In this document: positions 1-7,898 of the stretch, piece by piece
How positions within the stretch are numbered: the stretch's first letter is position 1
Layout: each line of letters starts with the position of its first letter
NCBI GenBank assembly: GCA_934621705.1
Contig: CAKTUP010000075.1
Location: 1-10,096 of the forward strand
DNA from: an uncultured Petrimonas sp.
GTDB taxonomy: Bacteria > Bacteroidota > Bacteroidia > Bacteroidales > Dysgonomonadaceae
Length of the DNA stretch: 10,096 bases
Direction of reading: 5' to 3'
Notes under the pieces: model-generated
Databases searched by the model: none
What the model was told of the DNA's origin: nothing
Seen by the model: only the letters and a program-made list of their open reading frames with translations
Made by a program: the position numbers and the translations under genes

Positions 1-363
1 CTTCGTTGATAAACGGTATGTTAATGAAGATTTTAACGACTTTTTTCATAGCGGACAGGGCTATAAAGTCCTATTATTGTCCCAAAGGGACAAACAACAG
101 TAGCCACAGGTGCAACCTGTGGTATCGGAAAGGCAACCCAAGGCAACGCTGCAGGCGTTGAATATTGTATTGTTCAACCCACTTCGGGGTTGTGGATGTT
201 GTCACATACCGATTTCCGCGCGTTTCACACACGGCTATTGTAATTAAATCCCTTCAGGATTTTTAGAACTTAACAAGCTTGTCGTTGTGAGGTAAGTTCC
301 TAATGTGAAAGGTGTTTACAGAATCTATCTCTCTAAAAGATCACCATAAATTATCCCACAAAT
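1..363. other. Left-edge region without a convincing gene
   Basis: No credible coding region was found in these 363 bases. An open frame runs in from the left edge at position 2 and stops at TAG 101-103. Its last third lies inside the first hairpin of the repeat array, and the fragment is too short to identify. It could be the tail of a plus-strand gene starting outside the window. Positions 300-363, between the hairpins and the cydC stop codon, are AT-rich and show no further structure. Confidence 0.5.
77..299. repeat. Array of seven hairpin-forming inverted repeats
   Basis: Seven short inverted repeats follow one another with 3-23 bp gaps: 77-93 (TTGTCCC-AAA-GGGACAA), 104-122 (CCACAGGT-GCA-ACCTGTGG), 144-160 (CAACGC-TGCAG-GCGTTG), 175-192 (CAACCC-ACTTCG-GGGTTG), 216-234, 246-262 (AAATCC-CTTCA-GGATTT) and 266-299 (GAACTTA/TAAGTTC arms enclosing the palindrome ACAAGCTTGT at 273-282). 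Six have perfect arms. The one at 216-234 pairs fully only in minus-strand RNA, where two G.U wobbles complete the stem (CCGUGUG/CGCGCGG). That suggests the minus strand is the structured one. The array lies just downstream of cydC on the strand cydC is read from. It resembles the REP-like or composite palindromic repeats scattered in bacterial genomes, but that assignment is inference. No transposase, terminal repeats or target duplication are visible. Confidence 0.7.
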
Positions 364-1962
364 TCACAACCGCACCACCTTATCCGCCACATCCTCAAAA
401 TCTTTCAGGTGCGTAGCCATCAAAATCGCCATATCGGGATAGTGTTCGCGGATGTTCCGGAAAATTGCTATCGCGTTTTCTGTGCTGATACCGGCAGAAG
501 GCTCATCTACCACTAAAAGCTGTGGATTTTTAAGCAGGGCTTGCGCCAACAACAGTTTTTTGCGCTGTCCGCCGCTCAGGGTTTCGCCGTTTTCGCCGAT
601 CCAAGTTCCCAAATCATCCGGTAAGGATGAGCGCCAAACCGATAAATCAACCAATTCGAGCGCCGATTCTATTTCCTCATCGTTATACCCTTCAAAATTT
701 TCGCGCAGCGTTCCGGTAAGCAAGTATGCTTTTTGGGTTACGTACACGCATTCGGGAACGGGCAGGTGCGAAATTTCGGCGCTGTCGTTCCATATTATTG
801 TGCCGTTGTTGCGATACTCGGGATAAAAAAGGCTGTTCAAAAACGTGGTTTTCCCTTTTCCGGTTTCTCCGTACAGCGCAATCCATTCTCCTTTCCTAAT
901 CTCCAGTGAAACCTTTTCGGTGCGGAAGGATGTTTCGGGAATTGTTGAGCTTAAGTTGTTTATGTTCAGTTTTTCGAAACGGGAATCAACGCGTGTGGTT
1001 TCTTGCGGACGTTCGCCTTCATCGATAACTGTGTTGATATCTTTAATTTGCTGTGCCACCGAACTCTTTTCCGATTTTCCCGAAAAAAGCATTTCCGCCA
1101 GTTCGGCCTGCGCCATAATTCCGAAGAAAATACCGATGGCGGTTTGAGCGTTGATGCCGTAAGCATACGCGCGCCAAAGCAGAAACGTGGCAATCAGGCT
1201 GAAGCCGAATCCGCCCACCAATTGAAGATTAAACGAGCTGATTTGCAGTTTATTCTCTGTTTTTTCGAGCTGTAGCAGTTTTTGGTTGTATTGGCCGATG
1301 GCTTTCTCTTCGAGGTTGTATTTCGTAATTTCAATCCGTCCCCTGAAACTCTCTATGAGCGCCTGATTATTTTCTTCGCGGTATAGTTTGAGTTTTTCGT
1401 ACAGCTTTCCGTTTTGGCGGAAAAACAGTTGGGGAATGATAAACAGGAAAATTGCGGACGAAAGCAGAAACTCGATAGCTGCACCCTGTGAAAACACGGC
1501 AACGAACATAAAATAGAGAATCACTGAAATTATCAGCGCAACAAAAGGCAAAATCCACAAGAGTATATGGTTGAGAATCTGCTCAATGCCGTGCTTGCTG
1601 TTTTCCAGCAGCGATGAGTTGTTGTTTACTTGCTTTTTAAAATAGGGCAGTGCGGCGACCGATTGAAATATTTTTAATTGCAACCTTTGCTGAGCGTCGA
1701 GCGTGGTTTTGTGGTTTTCCAGCCGCTCGAAATACCGGGTTGCCGTGCGGGTTATGGCGGTTAGCCGAATTATGGCCGACGGAACCAGGTATGAAAAAGC
1801 GGTGTTTGCTGTGATAAACACCACACTGCTCATGGCCAGAAACCATCCCGAAATGGCCGGAAGCCCGATAAATGCCACGGTCCAAAACGCCAGCAGCGAC
1901 AGGCCGCGAAGCCATTTTCCGGCGAAAGGTTGTAGAATATGTTGGCGTATAAATTTATTCAT
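364..1962 (-). CDS. cydC: CydC, ABC transporter permease/ATPase half of CydDC
   Basis: This is the CydC half of the inner-membrane heterodimeric exporter CydDC, needed for cytochrome assembly. In E. coli it was linked to cysteine/glutathione export and later to heme transport. The 532-residue product has an N-terminal membrane domain (about 1-310) and a C-terminal ATPase domain (about 330-532). The CydC signature is clear: ISGWFL near 37-42 and AITRTATRYFERL at 69-81. R80 and H84 match E. coli R81 and H85, the latter reported as a heme ligand. Walker A is GETGKGKTT at 365-373, the Q-loop Q410, the signature LSGGQ at 462-466, Walker B LLVVDEP at 482-488 and the H-loop H518. The D-loop reads SAGIS instead of the usual SALD type. 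It is about 40 residues shorter than E. coli CydC, mostly at the C-terminus. It starts 16 bp after cydD with no Shine-Dalgarno, so co-transcription is likely. Confidence 0.93.
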   Translation of the reverse strand: MNKFIRQHILQPFAGKWLRGLSLLAFWTVAFIGLPAISGWFLAMSSVVFITANTAFSYLVPSAIIRLTAITRTATRYFERLENHKTTLDAQQRLQLKIFQSVAALPYFKKQVNNNSSLLENSKHGIEQILNHILLWILPFVALIISVILYFMFVAVFSQGAAIEFLLSSAIFLFIIPQLFFRQNGKLYEKLKLYREENNQALIESFRGRIEITKYNLEEKAIGQYNQKLLQLEKTENKLQISSFNLQLVGGFGFSLIATFLLWRAYAYGINAQTAIGIFFGIMAQAELAEMLFSGKSEKSSVAQQIKDINTVIDEGERPQETTRVDSRFEKLNINNLSSTIPETSFRTEKVSLEIRKGEWIALYGETGKGKTTFLNSLFYPEYRNNGTIIWNDSAEISHLPVPECVYVTQKAYLLTGTLRENFEGYNDEEIESALELVDLSVWRSSLPDDLGTWIGENGETLSGGQRKKLLLAQALLKNPQLLVVDEPSAGISTENAIAIFRNIREHYPDMAILMATHLKDFEDVADKVVRL

Positions 1963-1978
1963 AACTCAAAACTAAGCG

Positions 1979-3619
1979 CTAATTCATCTGTTCTCCCCAA
2001 TTCAAATTCAATATTTTATCAGCAACCGTATCAAAGATTTTCTCGTGCGAAGCCACGATCACCAGTTTCTCTTGCGAAAGTTTCACTATTTCGGGAAGAA
2101 TAATCCCGATGGTGCCTTCGTCCAGGTTTGCCGTGGGTTCATCCAGAATTGCCACGGGTTTAGGGTGCAGCATCAACCGGGCAAGCGTTACCAGTTGCCG
2201 CTCTCCGCCCGAAAGTTGTTTGCCGTTGTGGCTTAGCTCAGTTTGCCATCCGGTTTCTTTTTTCGACAGAATTTTGTTGAGGAAATCGGGGTAATCCGGA
2301 TTGGCGGTCGTTTCTTTTTCCAGAAAAACATTATATTGGAGCGTGCCGTCGAAAATAAACGGAAACTGGTTCATGTACGATGTGTTTTCCGTCAGCCATT
2401 GATGCGACCAAACGTTATCTTTTCCGTTCACCGACACCGTTCCTTCTCTAGGAAACAGGCTTCCGCTGCAGATTTTCAGCAACGTGGACTTCCCCGAACC
2501 CGAAATTCCTTTCACCAGCACCAGCCCTTTCAGCGGTAATTGCAAATGAATATCAGACAACACTTTCAACGGCGAGTTGGGGTAGGCAAAACTCAATCCG
2601 TTGATTTCAAAACTACGCATCGCTTCGTCTGTTCCTTCCGATGCTACAACCGTTTCGCCCTCCAAAACCGGCATCAGCAGCTTTGCCGAGGCCAGAGCGC
2701 GGTTTCGGTCGTGGTAGGCGCTGACAAATTTCCGAAGGTAGAAGAAAAAGTAGGGCGAAAGGGTGAGCAAAAAAAGCGCTTTCCCAAAATCGTAACCCTT
2801 TCCGTAATTGGGGCCGGGCATTATCCCAAGCAAGCTCATTCCCAGGTAAATAGCGACAGCCGCGATGCTGATGGTAACAAAAAGTTCCAGTACGGCCGAC
2901 GAGAGGATGGCCACACGCATCACGTTGGTGGTGGCATTGTTGAGCGCACGGCTTTTCTCCGACAGGAAACGGTATTGCGGCTTAAAGTTATCGAGGTTGA
3001 CAATCTCCGCAATGGTTTGCAGGCGGTTGTAGAAAACGGCCGAATATTTCAGAAACAAATCGATGTGCTTTTTGTGAAGAGCCTCGGCGCCAATCCCGAT
3101 AACGATCATCTGCATCGGAATAACGAAAAGCGAGACCAGCAGCACAAAACCCACCCATTTTTCCTGAAAAAAAATAACCGCCAACAACGACAAACTCACC
3201 AGCAGCGACGCAATGGCGTAGGGAATGAAAAATGCGAAATAGGGTTTTAAATCGTCGCTGATTTTGGTTACATACAATGTAGCCGAAGTAGAGTCTAACT
3301 GATTATTTTTCAGCAGTATGGGGTAAATACTTTTCTTTATTTTAGAAACAATGATATTTCCGGCGCGGTAGTTCACCAGCGAAGCTAAATGCGCAAAAAC
3401 GTATCGTCCTGCTAAAAACAGCAGCGAATACAACAGCAGTCCGGGCAGCAATTGGCCATCGTTGAGCCACGAAGCCGCAAAAACCGACAAGTACCAGGCA
3501 AATACCACAAAACACCCGGCGCTTACAACGGTAAGTATCGACGCCAGAATGTACGTATTTTTTGCTTCGGCTATCTTTTTATTTAACCAGCGGGTGGCGG
3601 TTTGGGGATCTGAACTCAT
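1979..3619 (-). CDS. cydD: CydD, ABC transporter permease/ATPase half of CydDC
   Basis: This is the CydD partner of the gene that follows it. The 546-residue protein has an ABC type-1 membrane domain (about 20-310) and an ATPase domain (about 335-546). Segments typical of CydD are the IPMQMIVIGIGAEA stretch (167-180), the loop MRVAILSSAVLELF (234-247) and the AYHDRNRALASAKLL region (301-315). The Y302-H303 pair aligns with the Tyr-His of E. coli CydD, which lies near the reported heme site. The ATPase motifs are intact: Walker A GISGSGKST at 371-379, LSGGE 469-473, Walker B plus D-loop VAILDEPTANLD 489-500, and H525. It is shorter than E. coli CydD (588 residues), mainly at the C-terminus. 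The start ATG lies 159 bp downstream of cyoE. A separate promoter (3694-3701) precedes it, so cydDC may be expressed with or without cyoE. No cydAB genes are present in the window. Confidence 0.93.
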   Translation of the reverse strand: MSSDPQTATRWLNKKIAEAKNTYILASILTVVSAGCFVVFAWYLSVFAASWLNDGQLLPGLLLYSLLFLAGRYVFAHLASLVNYRAGNIIVSKIKKSIYPILLKNNQLDSTSATLYVTKISDDLKPYFAFFIPYAIASLLVSLSLLAVIFFQEKWVGFVLLVSLFVIPMQMIVIGIGAEALHKKHIDLFLKYSAVFYNRLQTIAEIVNLDNFKPQYRFLSEKSRALNNATTNVMRVAILSSAVLELFVTISIAAVAIYLGMSLLGIMPGPNYGKGYDFGKALFLLTLSPYFFFYLRKFVSAYHDRNRALASAKLLMPVLEGETVVASEGTDEAMRSFEINGLSFAYPNSPLKVLSDIHLQLPLKGLVLVKGISGSGKSTLLKICSGSLFPREGTVSVNGKDNVWSHQWLTENTSYMNQFPFIFDGTLQYNVFLEKETTANPDYPDFLNKILSKKETGWQTELSHNGKQLSGGERQLVTLARLMLHPKPVAILDEPTANLDEGTIGIILPEIVKLSQEKLVIVASHEKIFDTVADKILNLNWGEQMN

Positions 3620-3693
3620 ATATGGCTTTTTCGGGCGCTGTGATTTTATGATGTGCTGCCTGCCGTCACGAACCGGACGGGGAGCGTCGGGGG

Positions 3694-3723
3694 CAAAGAT
3701 AAGTATTTTGGCGGAAATGCAAC
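3694..3723 (-). promoter_or_regulatory. Predicted Bacteroidetes-type promoter for cydDC
   Basis: On the minus strand, TATCTTTG (3701-3694) matches the Bacteroidetes -7 consensus TAnnTTTG. GTTG (3723-3720), one mismatch from the -33 box TTTG, lies 18 nt upstream. Transcription would begin near 3687, leaving a leader of about 70 nt before the cydD ATG. It sits in the 159-bp cyoE-cydD gap, which is otherwise too long for a tightly coupled operon. Confidence 0.5.
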
Positions 3724-3778
3724 CAATGGCGTGTTGTTATTGTGCGTTACAGAGAAACATTGCCGTGAAAATCTTCCC

Positions 3779-4648
3779 TCAAAACAACGGATCAATAATC
3801 ATCGAGAGTATGATTATCAATATAAAATAGTTCAACCGCAAAAAATAGCGGAAAGGACTAAAATCGGCTTCCGATCTTTTCAGTAATTTCGCGAAAATAA
3901 CCACCAACCATGCAGCGGCCAATAAAACCAAAGCCTTGAAAAACAGTGTTTGAAACAATCCCACCAGCACCAGTAGAACGATGTTTAATGATGTTGCCAC
4001 AATCCACACAAAAGTCACGCGCCTTATCTGTTTGTTGCTCAAAACGCCGTTTATGGTGGGAAATCCGGCGGTATCGTATTCATCGCCGTATTTCAGCATC
4101 AGCAGCCAGAAATGGGGTACTTGCGACATGAAAAAGAAAAACGTCAGCACAAACAGCTTCGGATCGATTAAATTGCCGCCGCCGATAAACCATCCGATTA
4201 TCGGGGGAATGGCTCCCGTTACGCTTCCCGGAATAACCGCAAAAGGCGTGATCTTCTTGATGGGAGTATAAACGAGATTATACCATACCAGCGCCAGCAA
4301 CCCGAGAAACGCCGCCGTAAAACCGCCGCTCGCATACAACAAGAAAGTGCCGACGATTACTTCGAGCAGGATCAGGGTAAAAACCGTGCCGGGTTTAAAG
4401 CTGCCTGACGGCAAAGGACGGTTTCTCGTGCGCTTCATCAACGTATCTATGTGCCGCTCCTGAAACTGATTCAACGCGGCCGATCCGCTCGAAAGGATAA
4501 AAACTCCAATCAGCGGCAACACAATGTGTTTATCAATCGTGCCCGCAGCAAGGGCGTATCCCGCCAGCGTAGTCAGCGTTACCGACGAGGTAATCCTTAT
4601 TTTATGCAGGTCCGCCAATTGGCGGATAATGTTTTTAGTTTTATTCAT
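3779..4648 (-). CDS. cyoE: CyoE/CtaB, heme O synthase (protoheme IX farnesyltransferase)
   Basis: This UbiA-family polytopic membrane enzyme transfers the farnesyl group of farnesyl diphosphate to heme b, making heme O for heme-copper oxidases. The 289-residue protein has the usual family length and about nine hydrophobic segments. The first prenyl-diphosphate motif is at 60-68 (NQFQERHID), followed by the family hallmark KRTRNRPLPSG (72-82). Other markers are YTPIKK (127-132), the PGSVTGAIPPIIGW loop (140-153), PHFW (178-181) and the second acidic motif DEYDTAGFP (189-197). The first acidic residue is Glu64, where E. coli CyoE has Asp (NNYIDRDID). The gene is divergent from cyoABCD, whereas in E. 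coli it is the last gene of that operon. It leads the leftward cyoE-cydD-cydC block, with its own promoter near 4722. The alternative, heme-A-pathway ctaB, is the same family. The adjacent bo3 operon favours the cyoE name. Confidence 0.95.
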   Translation of the reverse strand: MNKTKNIIRQLADLHKIRITSSVTLTTLAGYALAAGTIDKHIVLPLIGVFILSSGSAALNQFQERHIDTLMKRTRNRPLPSGSFKPGTVFTLILLEVIVGTFLLYASGGFTAAFLGLLALVWYNLVYTPIKKITPFAVIPGSVTGAIPPIIGWFIGGGNLIDPKLFVLTFFFFMSQVPHFWLLMLKYGDEYDTAGFPTINGVLSNKQIRRVTFVWIVATSLNIVLLVLVGLFQTLFFKALVLLAAAWLVVIFAKLLKRSEADFSPFRYFLRLNYFILIIILSMIIDPLF

Positions 4649-4721
4649 TTTTGTTCTCTAAGCGCATCTTGGCGCATCAAATTTTGTTAAATTCCCGATA
4701 GACTATCGTTGAACCCGCTTG

Positions 4722-4751
4722 CAAAAATATAAATATAATCAGGAAAACAAC
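4722..4751 (-). promoter_or_regulatory. Predicted promoter for cyoE (leftward)
   Basis: On the minus strand, TATTTTTG (4729-4722) fits the Bacteroidetes -7 box TAnnTTTG. GTTG (4751-4748) lies 18 nt upstream as a one-mismatch -33 box, the same arrangement as in front of cydD. The predicted start near 4715 gives a leader of about 65 nt. The leader contains a perfect inverted repeat CGATAG-A-CTATCG (4696-4708) and a short direct repeat, GCGCATC twice, within 4660-4679. Confidence 0.5.
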
Positions 4752-4814
4752 GCTTTTTTACGATTAAACAGGTGAAAAAAGGCCGATATACATTTTAATA
4801 TTGGTAACATTCCT

Positions 4815-4864
4815 AAATATTTTTTAGAAAAAGGGCGTATGCTGAGAAATATTTTTTATTTTTG
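4815..4864 (+). promoter_or_regulatory. Predicted cyoABCD promoter with 12-bp direct repeats
   Basis: TATTTTTG at 4857-4864 matches the Bacteroidetes -7 consensus. No good TTTG -33 box is seen at the expected distance. The 12-mer AAATATTTTTTA occurs twice, at 4815-4826 and 4847-4858, a 32-bp period or about three helical turns. The second copy runs into the -7 box. This could be a regulator site or a duplicated promoter segment. A start of transcription near 4871 would place the ATG at 4839 outside the mRNA, which supports the downstream start chosen for cyoA. Confidence 0.45.
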
Positions 4865-4901
4865 TGTTTTTATGGAAAGTAAACAAAATGTTACCTGCGG
4901 T

Positions 4902-5870
4902 ATGATGAGAAAAAAATATCTACTAAATTTATTCAAAGGAGTCGGAATTCTGGGGCTTGCTTTTCTGTTGAGCGGTTGCGAAAAGATGATCGTATTCAAC
5001 TCCAAGGGGCCGATTGGGCAACAACAGGCGCAACTTATTATCACGGCTTTTATCCTGATGCTCATTGTGGTAATTCCGGTTTTTGTTATGGTGGTTTTGT
5101 TTTCGAGGCGATATCGTGCCTCCAACAAAAAAGCGAACTACCGGCCGGATTGGCACGACTCCAACAAGGTTGAATGGGTAATCTGGTCTATCCCCGTTGC
5201 CATTATCATTGTGCTTGCCTTCCTCACCTGGAAGTACACGCACGCGTTAGACCCCTACAAACCCATAAAATCGGACAAGGAAGCGCTTCAGGTTGAAGTT
5301 ATTTCAACCGATTGGAACTGGCTGTTTATCTATCCCGAAGAGAACATTGCGCTGGTCAACGAGTTAATGATCGAAGCCGGACGGCCAGTGCGATTCAAAT
5401 TGACTTCGGCAACCGTTATGACTTCGTTTTTCATTCCCCAGCTGGGCGGCCAGATTTACGCGATGGCAGGAATGCAAACGCAGTTGAACCTGTTGGCGGA
5501 TGAACCGGGCGTGTTTCACGGGCAGAACATCGAGTATAGCGGCACGGGATACCACACCATGCATTTTAAGGTTCACGCTAAAACGCCCGAAGATTTTGCC
5601 GCGTGGGTAAAACAGGCAAAACAAAGTCCGGAAGCGTTGAGCACGGAGAAATACAACGAGATCAGCGGCAAACAAATCGAAAACTATCCCATCACCACGT
5701 TCTCGTCGGTAGTGCCCAATCTGTTTCACGACGTTATGGCTCCCTACATGGAGTGGATGGGACACGTGACAATACCGGGCGCTAAACACGACCATTCCGG
5801 CCACGATATGCACAATCACGACCATTCCGGCCACGAGATGCAGGCAGATACGATGAAAATGAATCATTAA
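4902..5870 (+). CDS. cyoA: CyoA, cytochrome bo3 quinol oxidase subunit II
   Basis: This is subunit II of the bo3-type oxidase, a lipoprotein with a periplasmic cupredoxin domain. From ATG 4902 the product has 322 residues. A lipoprotein signal ends in LLSGC with Cys26. ATG 4905 is equally plausible and would give Cys25, as in E. coli. An upstream ATG at 4839 would add 21 residues before the signal peptide and lies upstream of the predicted transcript start, so it was not chosen. Two membrane helices follow (about 44-67 and 90-110), then the cupredoxin domain (about 130-230) with DWNWLFIYPE and QIYAMAGMQT. No cysteine follows the lipobox, so the CuA site of cytochrome c oxidases is absent, as expected for a quinol oxidase (YSGTGYHTM replaces it). 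The C-terminus is His/Met-rich and contains a tandem 10-residue duplication. Confidence 0.93.
   Translation: MMRKKYLLNLFKGVGILGLAFLLSGCEKMIVFNSKGPIGQQQAQLIITAFILMLIVVIPVFVMVVLFSRRYRASNKKANYRPDWHDSNKVEWVIWSIPVAIIIVLAFLTWKYTHALDPYKPIKSDKEALQVEVISTDWNWLFIYPEENIALVNELMIEAGRPVRFKLTSATVMTSFFIPQLGGQIYAMAGMQTQLNLLADEPGVFHGQNIEYSGTGYHTMHFKVHAKTPEDFAAWVKQAKQSPEALSTEKYNEISGKQIENYPITTFSSVVPNLFHDVMAPYMEWMGHVTIPGAKHDHSGHDMHNHDHSGHEMQADTMKMNH
5787..5842 (+). repeat. Tandem duplication encoding the CyoA His-rich tail
   Basis: A 26-bp sequence occurs at 5787-5812 and again at 5817-5842 with a single mismatch, a 30-bp period that keeps the frame. The encoded units are HDHSGHDM and HDHSGHEM. The near identity at DNA level points to a recent in-frame duplication. 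Similar His/Met-rich tails exist in E. coli CyoA (GEHSAHEGMEGMDMSH), so metal interaction is possible but not shown. Confidence 0.8.
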
Positions 5871-5888
5871 AAATTTGGAGAATACACC

Positions 5889-7898
5889 ATGTTTGGAAAA
5901 TTAAAATTTACAGATATACCCACCGATCCGCTTATCCTGAGCGTAGTTATCGGGATGATCTTAGGCGCTGTGGCCATTGTGGCGGCATTGACCTATTTCA
6001 AGAAATGGGGCTATTTATGGAAAGAATGGCTCACCTCCGTCGATCACAAGAAAATCGGCATCATGTACATCATTTTTGCGCTGATCATGCTGCTCCGCGG
6101 TTTTGCCGACGGAATTATGATGCGCGCGCAACAAGCCTTGGCCGTTGGAGATCAAACCGGATATATGGACGCTCATCACTTCGACCAGATATTCAGCGCT
6201 CACGGAACCATTATGATCATTTTTGTGGCCATGCCGTTTTTGTTCGGTTTGATGAACCTGATCATTCCGCAGCAGATTGGCGCGCGCGATGTAGCTTTCC
6301 CGGTGCTGAACAACATCAGTTTCTGGTTCACGGCTGCCGGCGGCGCTATAATGATGTTGTCGCTGATGATTGGCGAGTTCTCCAACACCGGTTGGACAGG
6401 CCTCGCGCCGTTGTTTGGATTAGAATACAATCCCGGAGTAGGGGTCGATTACTGGATGTGGGCGTTTCAGATAGCGGGCATTGGTTCTACCCTGGCGGGC
6501 ATTAACTTCTTTGTAACGATCATTAAAATGCGTGCGCCGGGCATGAAACTGATGAAAATGCCCATTTTTACGTGGACTTCACTTACATCCAACGTATTGA
6601 TCATTATATCTTTCCCGGTAATCACGGCTGCTTTGATGCTGCTTACCATGGACAGATACCTGGGAATGCACATCTTCACCAACGAACTTGGCGGCAACAT
6701 GATGTTGTGGAACAACCTGTTCTGGATGTGGGGGCACCCTGAAGTATATATTGTGGTTCTTCCCGCGTTCGGCGTATTCTCCGAAGTGGTGGCCACTTTT
6801 TCCAGAAAACGGTTGTTTGGCTACAAATCAATGGTTTATGCCTCGGCGGTTATCATGCTGTTGTCGTTCATCGTTTGGCTACACCACTTCTACACCATGG
6901 CCAATCATCCTAACGTGAACATATTCTTCGGCATCACCACCATGATGATCGCCATCCCCACCGGAGTGAAGGTGTATAACTGGCTTTTCACGATGTATCG
7001 CGGACGCATAACCTTTACCACGCCCATGTACTGGACGCTGGGATTCCTCACCATGTTTGTGGTGGGCGGCATGACGGGCGTTCTGATGGCTATTCCGCCT
7101 GCCGATTTTATGGTTCACAACAGTTTGTTCCTTATCGCTCACTTTCACAATGTGCTGATACCCGGAGCACTGTTCGGCTACCTTGCCGGATTTGCTTTTT
7201 GGTTTCCGAAAGCATTCGGTTTCCGCCTGAACGAAAGGTGGGGGAAACTCTCCTTCTGGGGCTGGGCAGTGGGTTTCTTCCTTACATTTATGCCGTTGTA
7301 TGCAGCCGGATTTATGGGTATGCCCCGAAGAATTGCCCAGTTGAGCAACCCCGATTGGCAACCTTATATGTACATTTCAATGGTGGGTGCGCTCATTATC
7401 GGGTTCGGCATTTTTGCCATGCTGGTGCAGTTGTTTTTAAGCGTGAAAGACCGCAAGAAAAACATGGATGTAACCGGAGATGCCTGGGGTTTGGGAAGAA
7501 CACTGGAGTGGCACACATCATCGCCCGCCGCCGATTATAATTTTGCCGTAATCCCGGAAGTGAAAGAGATTGACGATTTTACACGAATGAAAGAAGACGG
7601 CACGGCTTACCGTCGTCCCGAAAAATATTATCCCATCGTAATGCCTAAAAACAAACCATACGGGCCTATTATCGGCGCGTTGTCCATCGGTTTCGGGTTT
7701 GCCATGGTATGGCATATCTGGTGGCTTGCCGTTGCGAGTCTGATAGGCATTATTGCTACCGTAATTTATTTCGGCTTCGACGACGACAGTGTTTACGTAA
7801 TACCTGCCGAAGAAGTGAAACGCCTGGAAGATGAACGTTTTGCCGCCATTTCGGCTGCTGCGCCCCAACTTACCAATAACGAAAAGGAGGAAAAATAA
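5889..7898 (+). CDS. cyoB: CyoB, cytochrome bo3 quinol oxidase subunit I
   Basis: This is the catalytic heme-copper oxidase subunit. It oxidises quinol, reduces O2 to water and pumps protons. The 669-residue protein is co-linear with E. coli CyoB (663 residues), starting with MFGKL in both. Visible ligands are H105 and H420 for low-spin heme b, H418 for heme o3, and H283, H332 and H333 for CuB. Y287 in WGHPEVY is the residue that cross-links to the CuB His. Proton-path residues are D134 (D-channel), E285 and K361 (K-channel), making it an A-type oxidase. The quinol-site residues of E. coli (R71, D75, H98, Q101) are all kept as R70, D74, H97 and Q100. A GGAG at 5877-5880 lies 8 nt before the ATG. 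The gene begins 18 bp after cyoA. The last codons carry the ribosome-binding site of cyoC. Confidence 0.98.
   Translation: MFGKLKFTDIPTDPLILSVVIGMILGAVAIVAALTYFKKWGYLWKEWLTSVDHKKIGIMYIIFALIMLLRGFADGIMMRAQQALAVGDQTGYMDAHHFDQIFSAHGTIMIIFVAMPFLFGLMNLIIPQQIGARDVAFPVLNNISFWFTAAGGAIMMLSLMIGEFSNTGWTGLAPLFGLEYNPGVGVDYWMWAFQIAGIGSTLAGINFFVTIIKMRAPGMKLMKMPIFTWTSLTSNVLIIISFPVITAALMLLTMDRYLGMHIFTNELGGNMMLWNNLFWMWGHPEVYIVVLPAFGVFSEVVATFSRKRLFGYKSMVYASAVIMLLSFIVWLHHFYTMANHPNVNIFFGITTMMIAIPTGVKVYNWLFTMYRGRITFTTPMYWTLGFLTMFVVGGMTGVLMAIPPADFMVHNSLFLIAHFHNVLIPGALFGYLAGFAFWFPKAFGFRLNERWGKLSFWGWAVGFFLTFMPLYAAGFMGMPRRIAQLSNPDWQPYMYISMVGALIIGFGIFAMLVQLFLSVKDRKKNMDVTGDAWGLGRTLEWHTSSPAADYNFAVIPEVKEIDDFTRMKEDGTAYRRPEKYYPIVMPKNKPYGPIIGALSIGFGFAMVWHIWWLAVASLIGIIATVIYFGFDDDSVYVIPAEEVKRLEDERFAAISAAAPQLTNNEKEEK
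7884..7890 (+). promoter_or_regulatory. Strong Shine-Dalgarno for cyoC inside cyoB
   Basis: AAGGAGG lies 8 nt before the cyoC ATG at 7899, within the last codons of cyoB. The cyoB stop (7896-7898) abuts the cyoC start with no gap, so the two are probably translationally coupled. Bacteroidetes genes usually lack strong Shine-Dalgarno sequences, and cyoB (GGAG 5877-5880) and cyoD (AGGAGA 8553-8558) also have one. Confidence 0.8.

Noticed and set aside
2-103. Tail of a plus-strand gene entering from the left edge
   Set aside because: The open frame is only 33 codons and its last third overlaps the first hairpin. There is no family resemblance that I can recognise.
2540-3250. 236-codon open frame on the plus strand opposite cydD
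   Set aside because: It lies wholly antisense to a clearly recognised cydD. Its composition (His, Gln, Arg, Lys rich) is that of a shadow frame, and no promoter or family motif is seen.
364-3619. Generic multidrug or peptide ABC exporter pair
   Set aside because: The CydC-specific ISGWFL and AITRTATRYFERL motifs and the CydD-specific membrane-domain segments, together with the oxidase neighbourhood, identify CydDC.
4839-4901. Upstream ATG start for cyoA
   Set aside because: It would add 21 residues before a normal lipoprotein signal and lies upstream of the predicted transcript start. The E. coli homologue begins at the position matching 4902/4905.
5364-5867. 167-codon open frame on the minus strand opposite cyoA
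   Set aside because: Antisense to cyoA. The protein is a low-information shadow of the His-rich tail and cupredoxin region.
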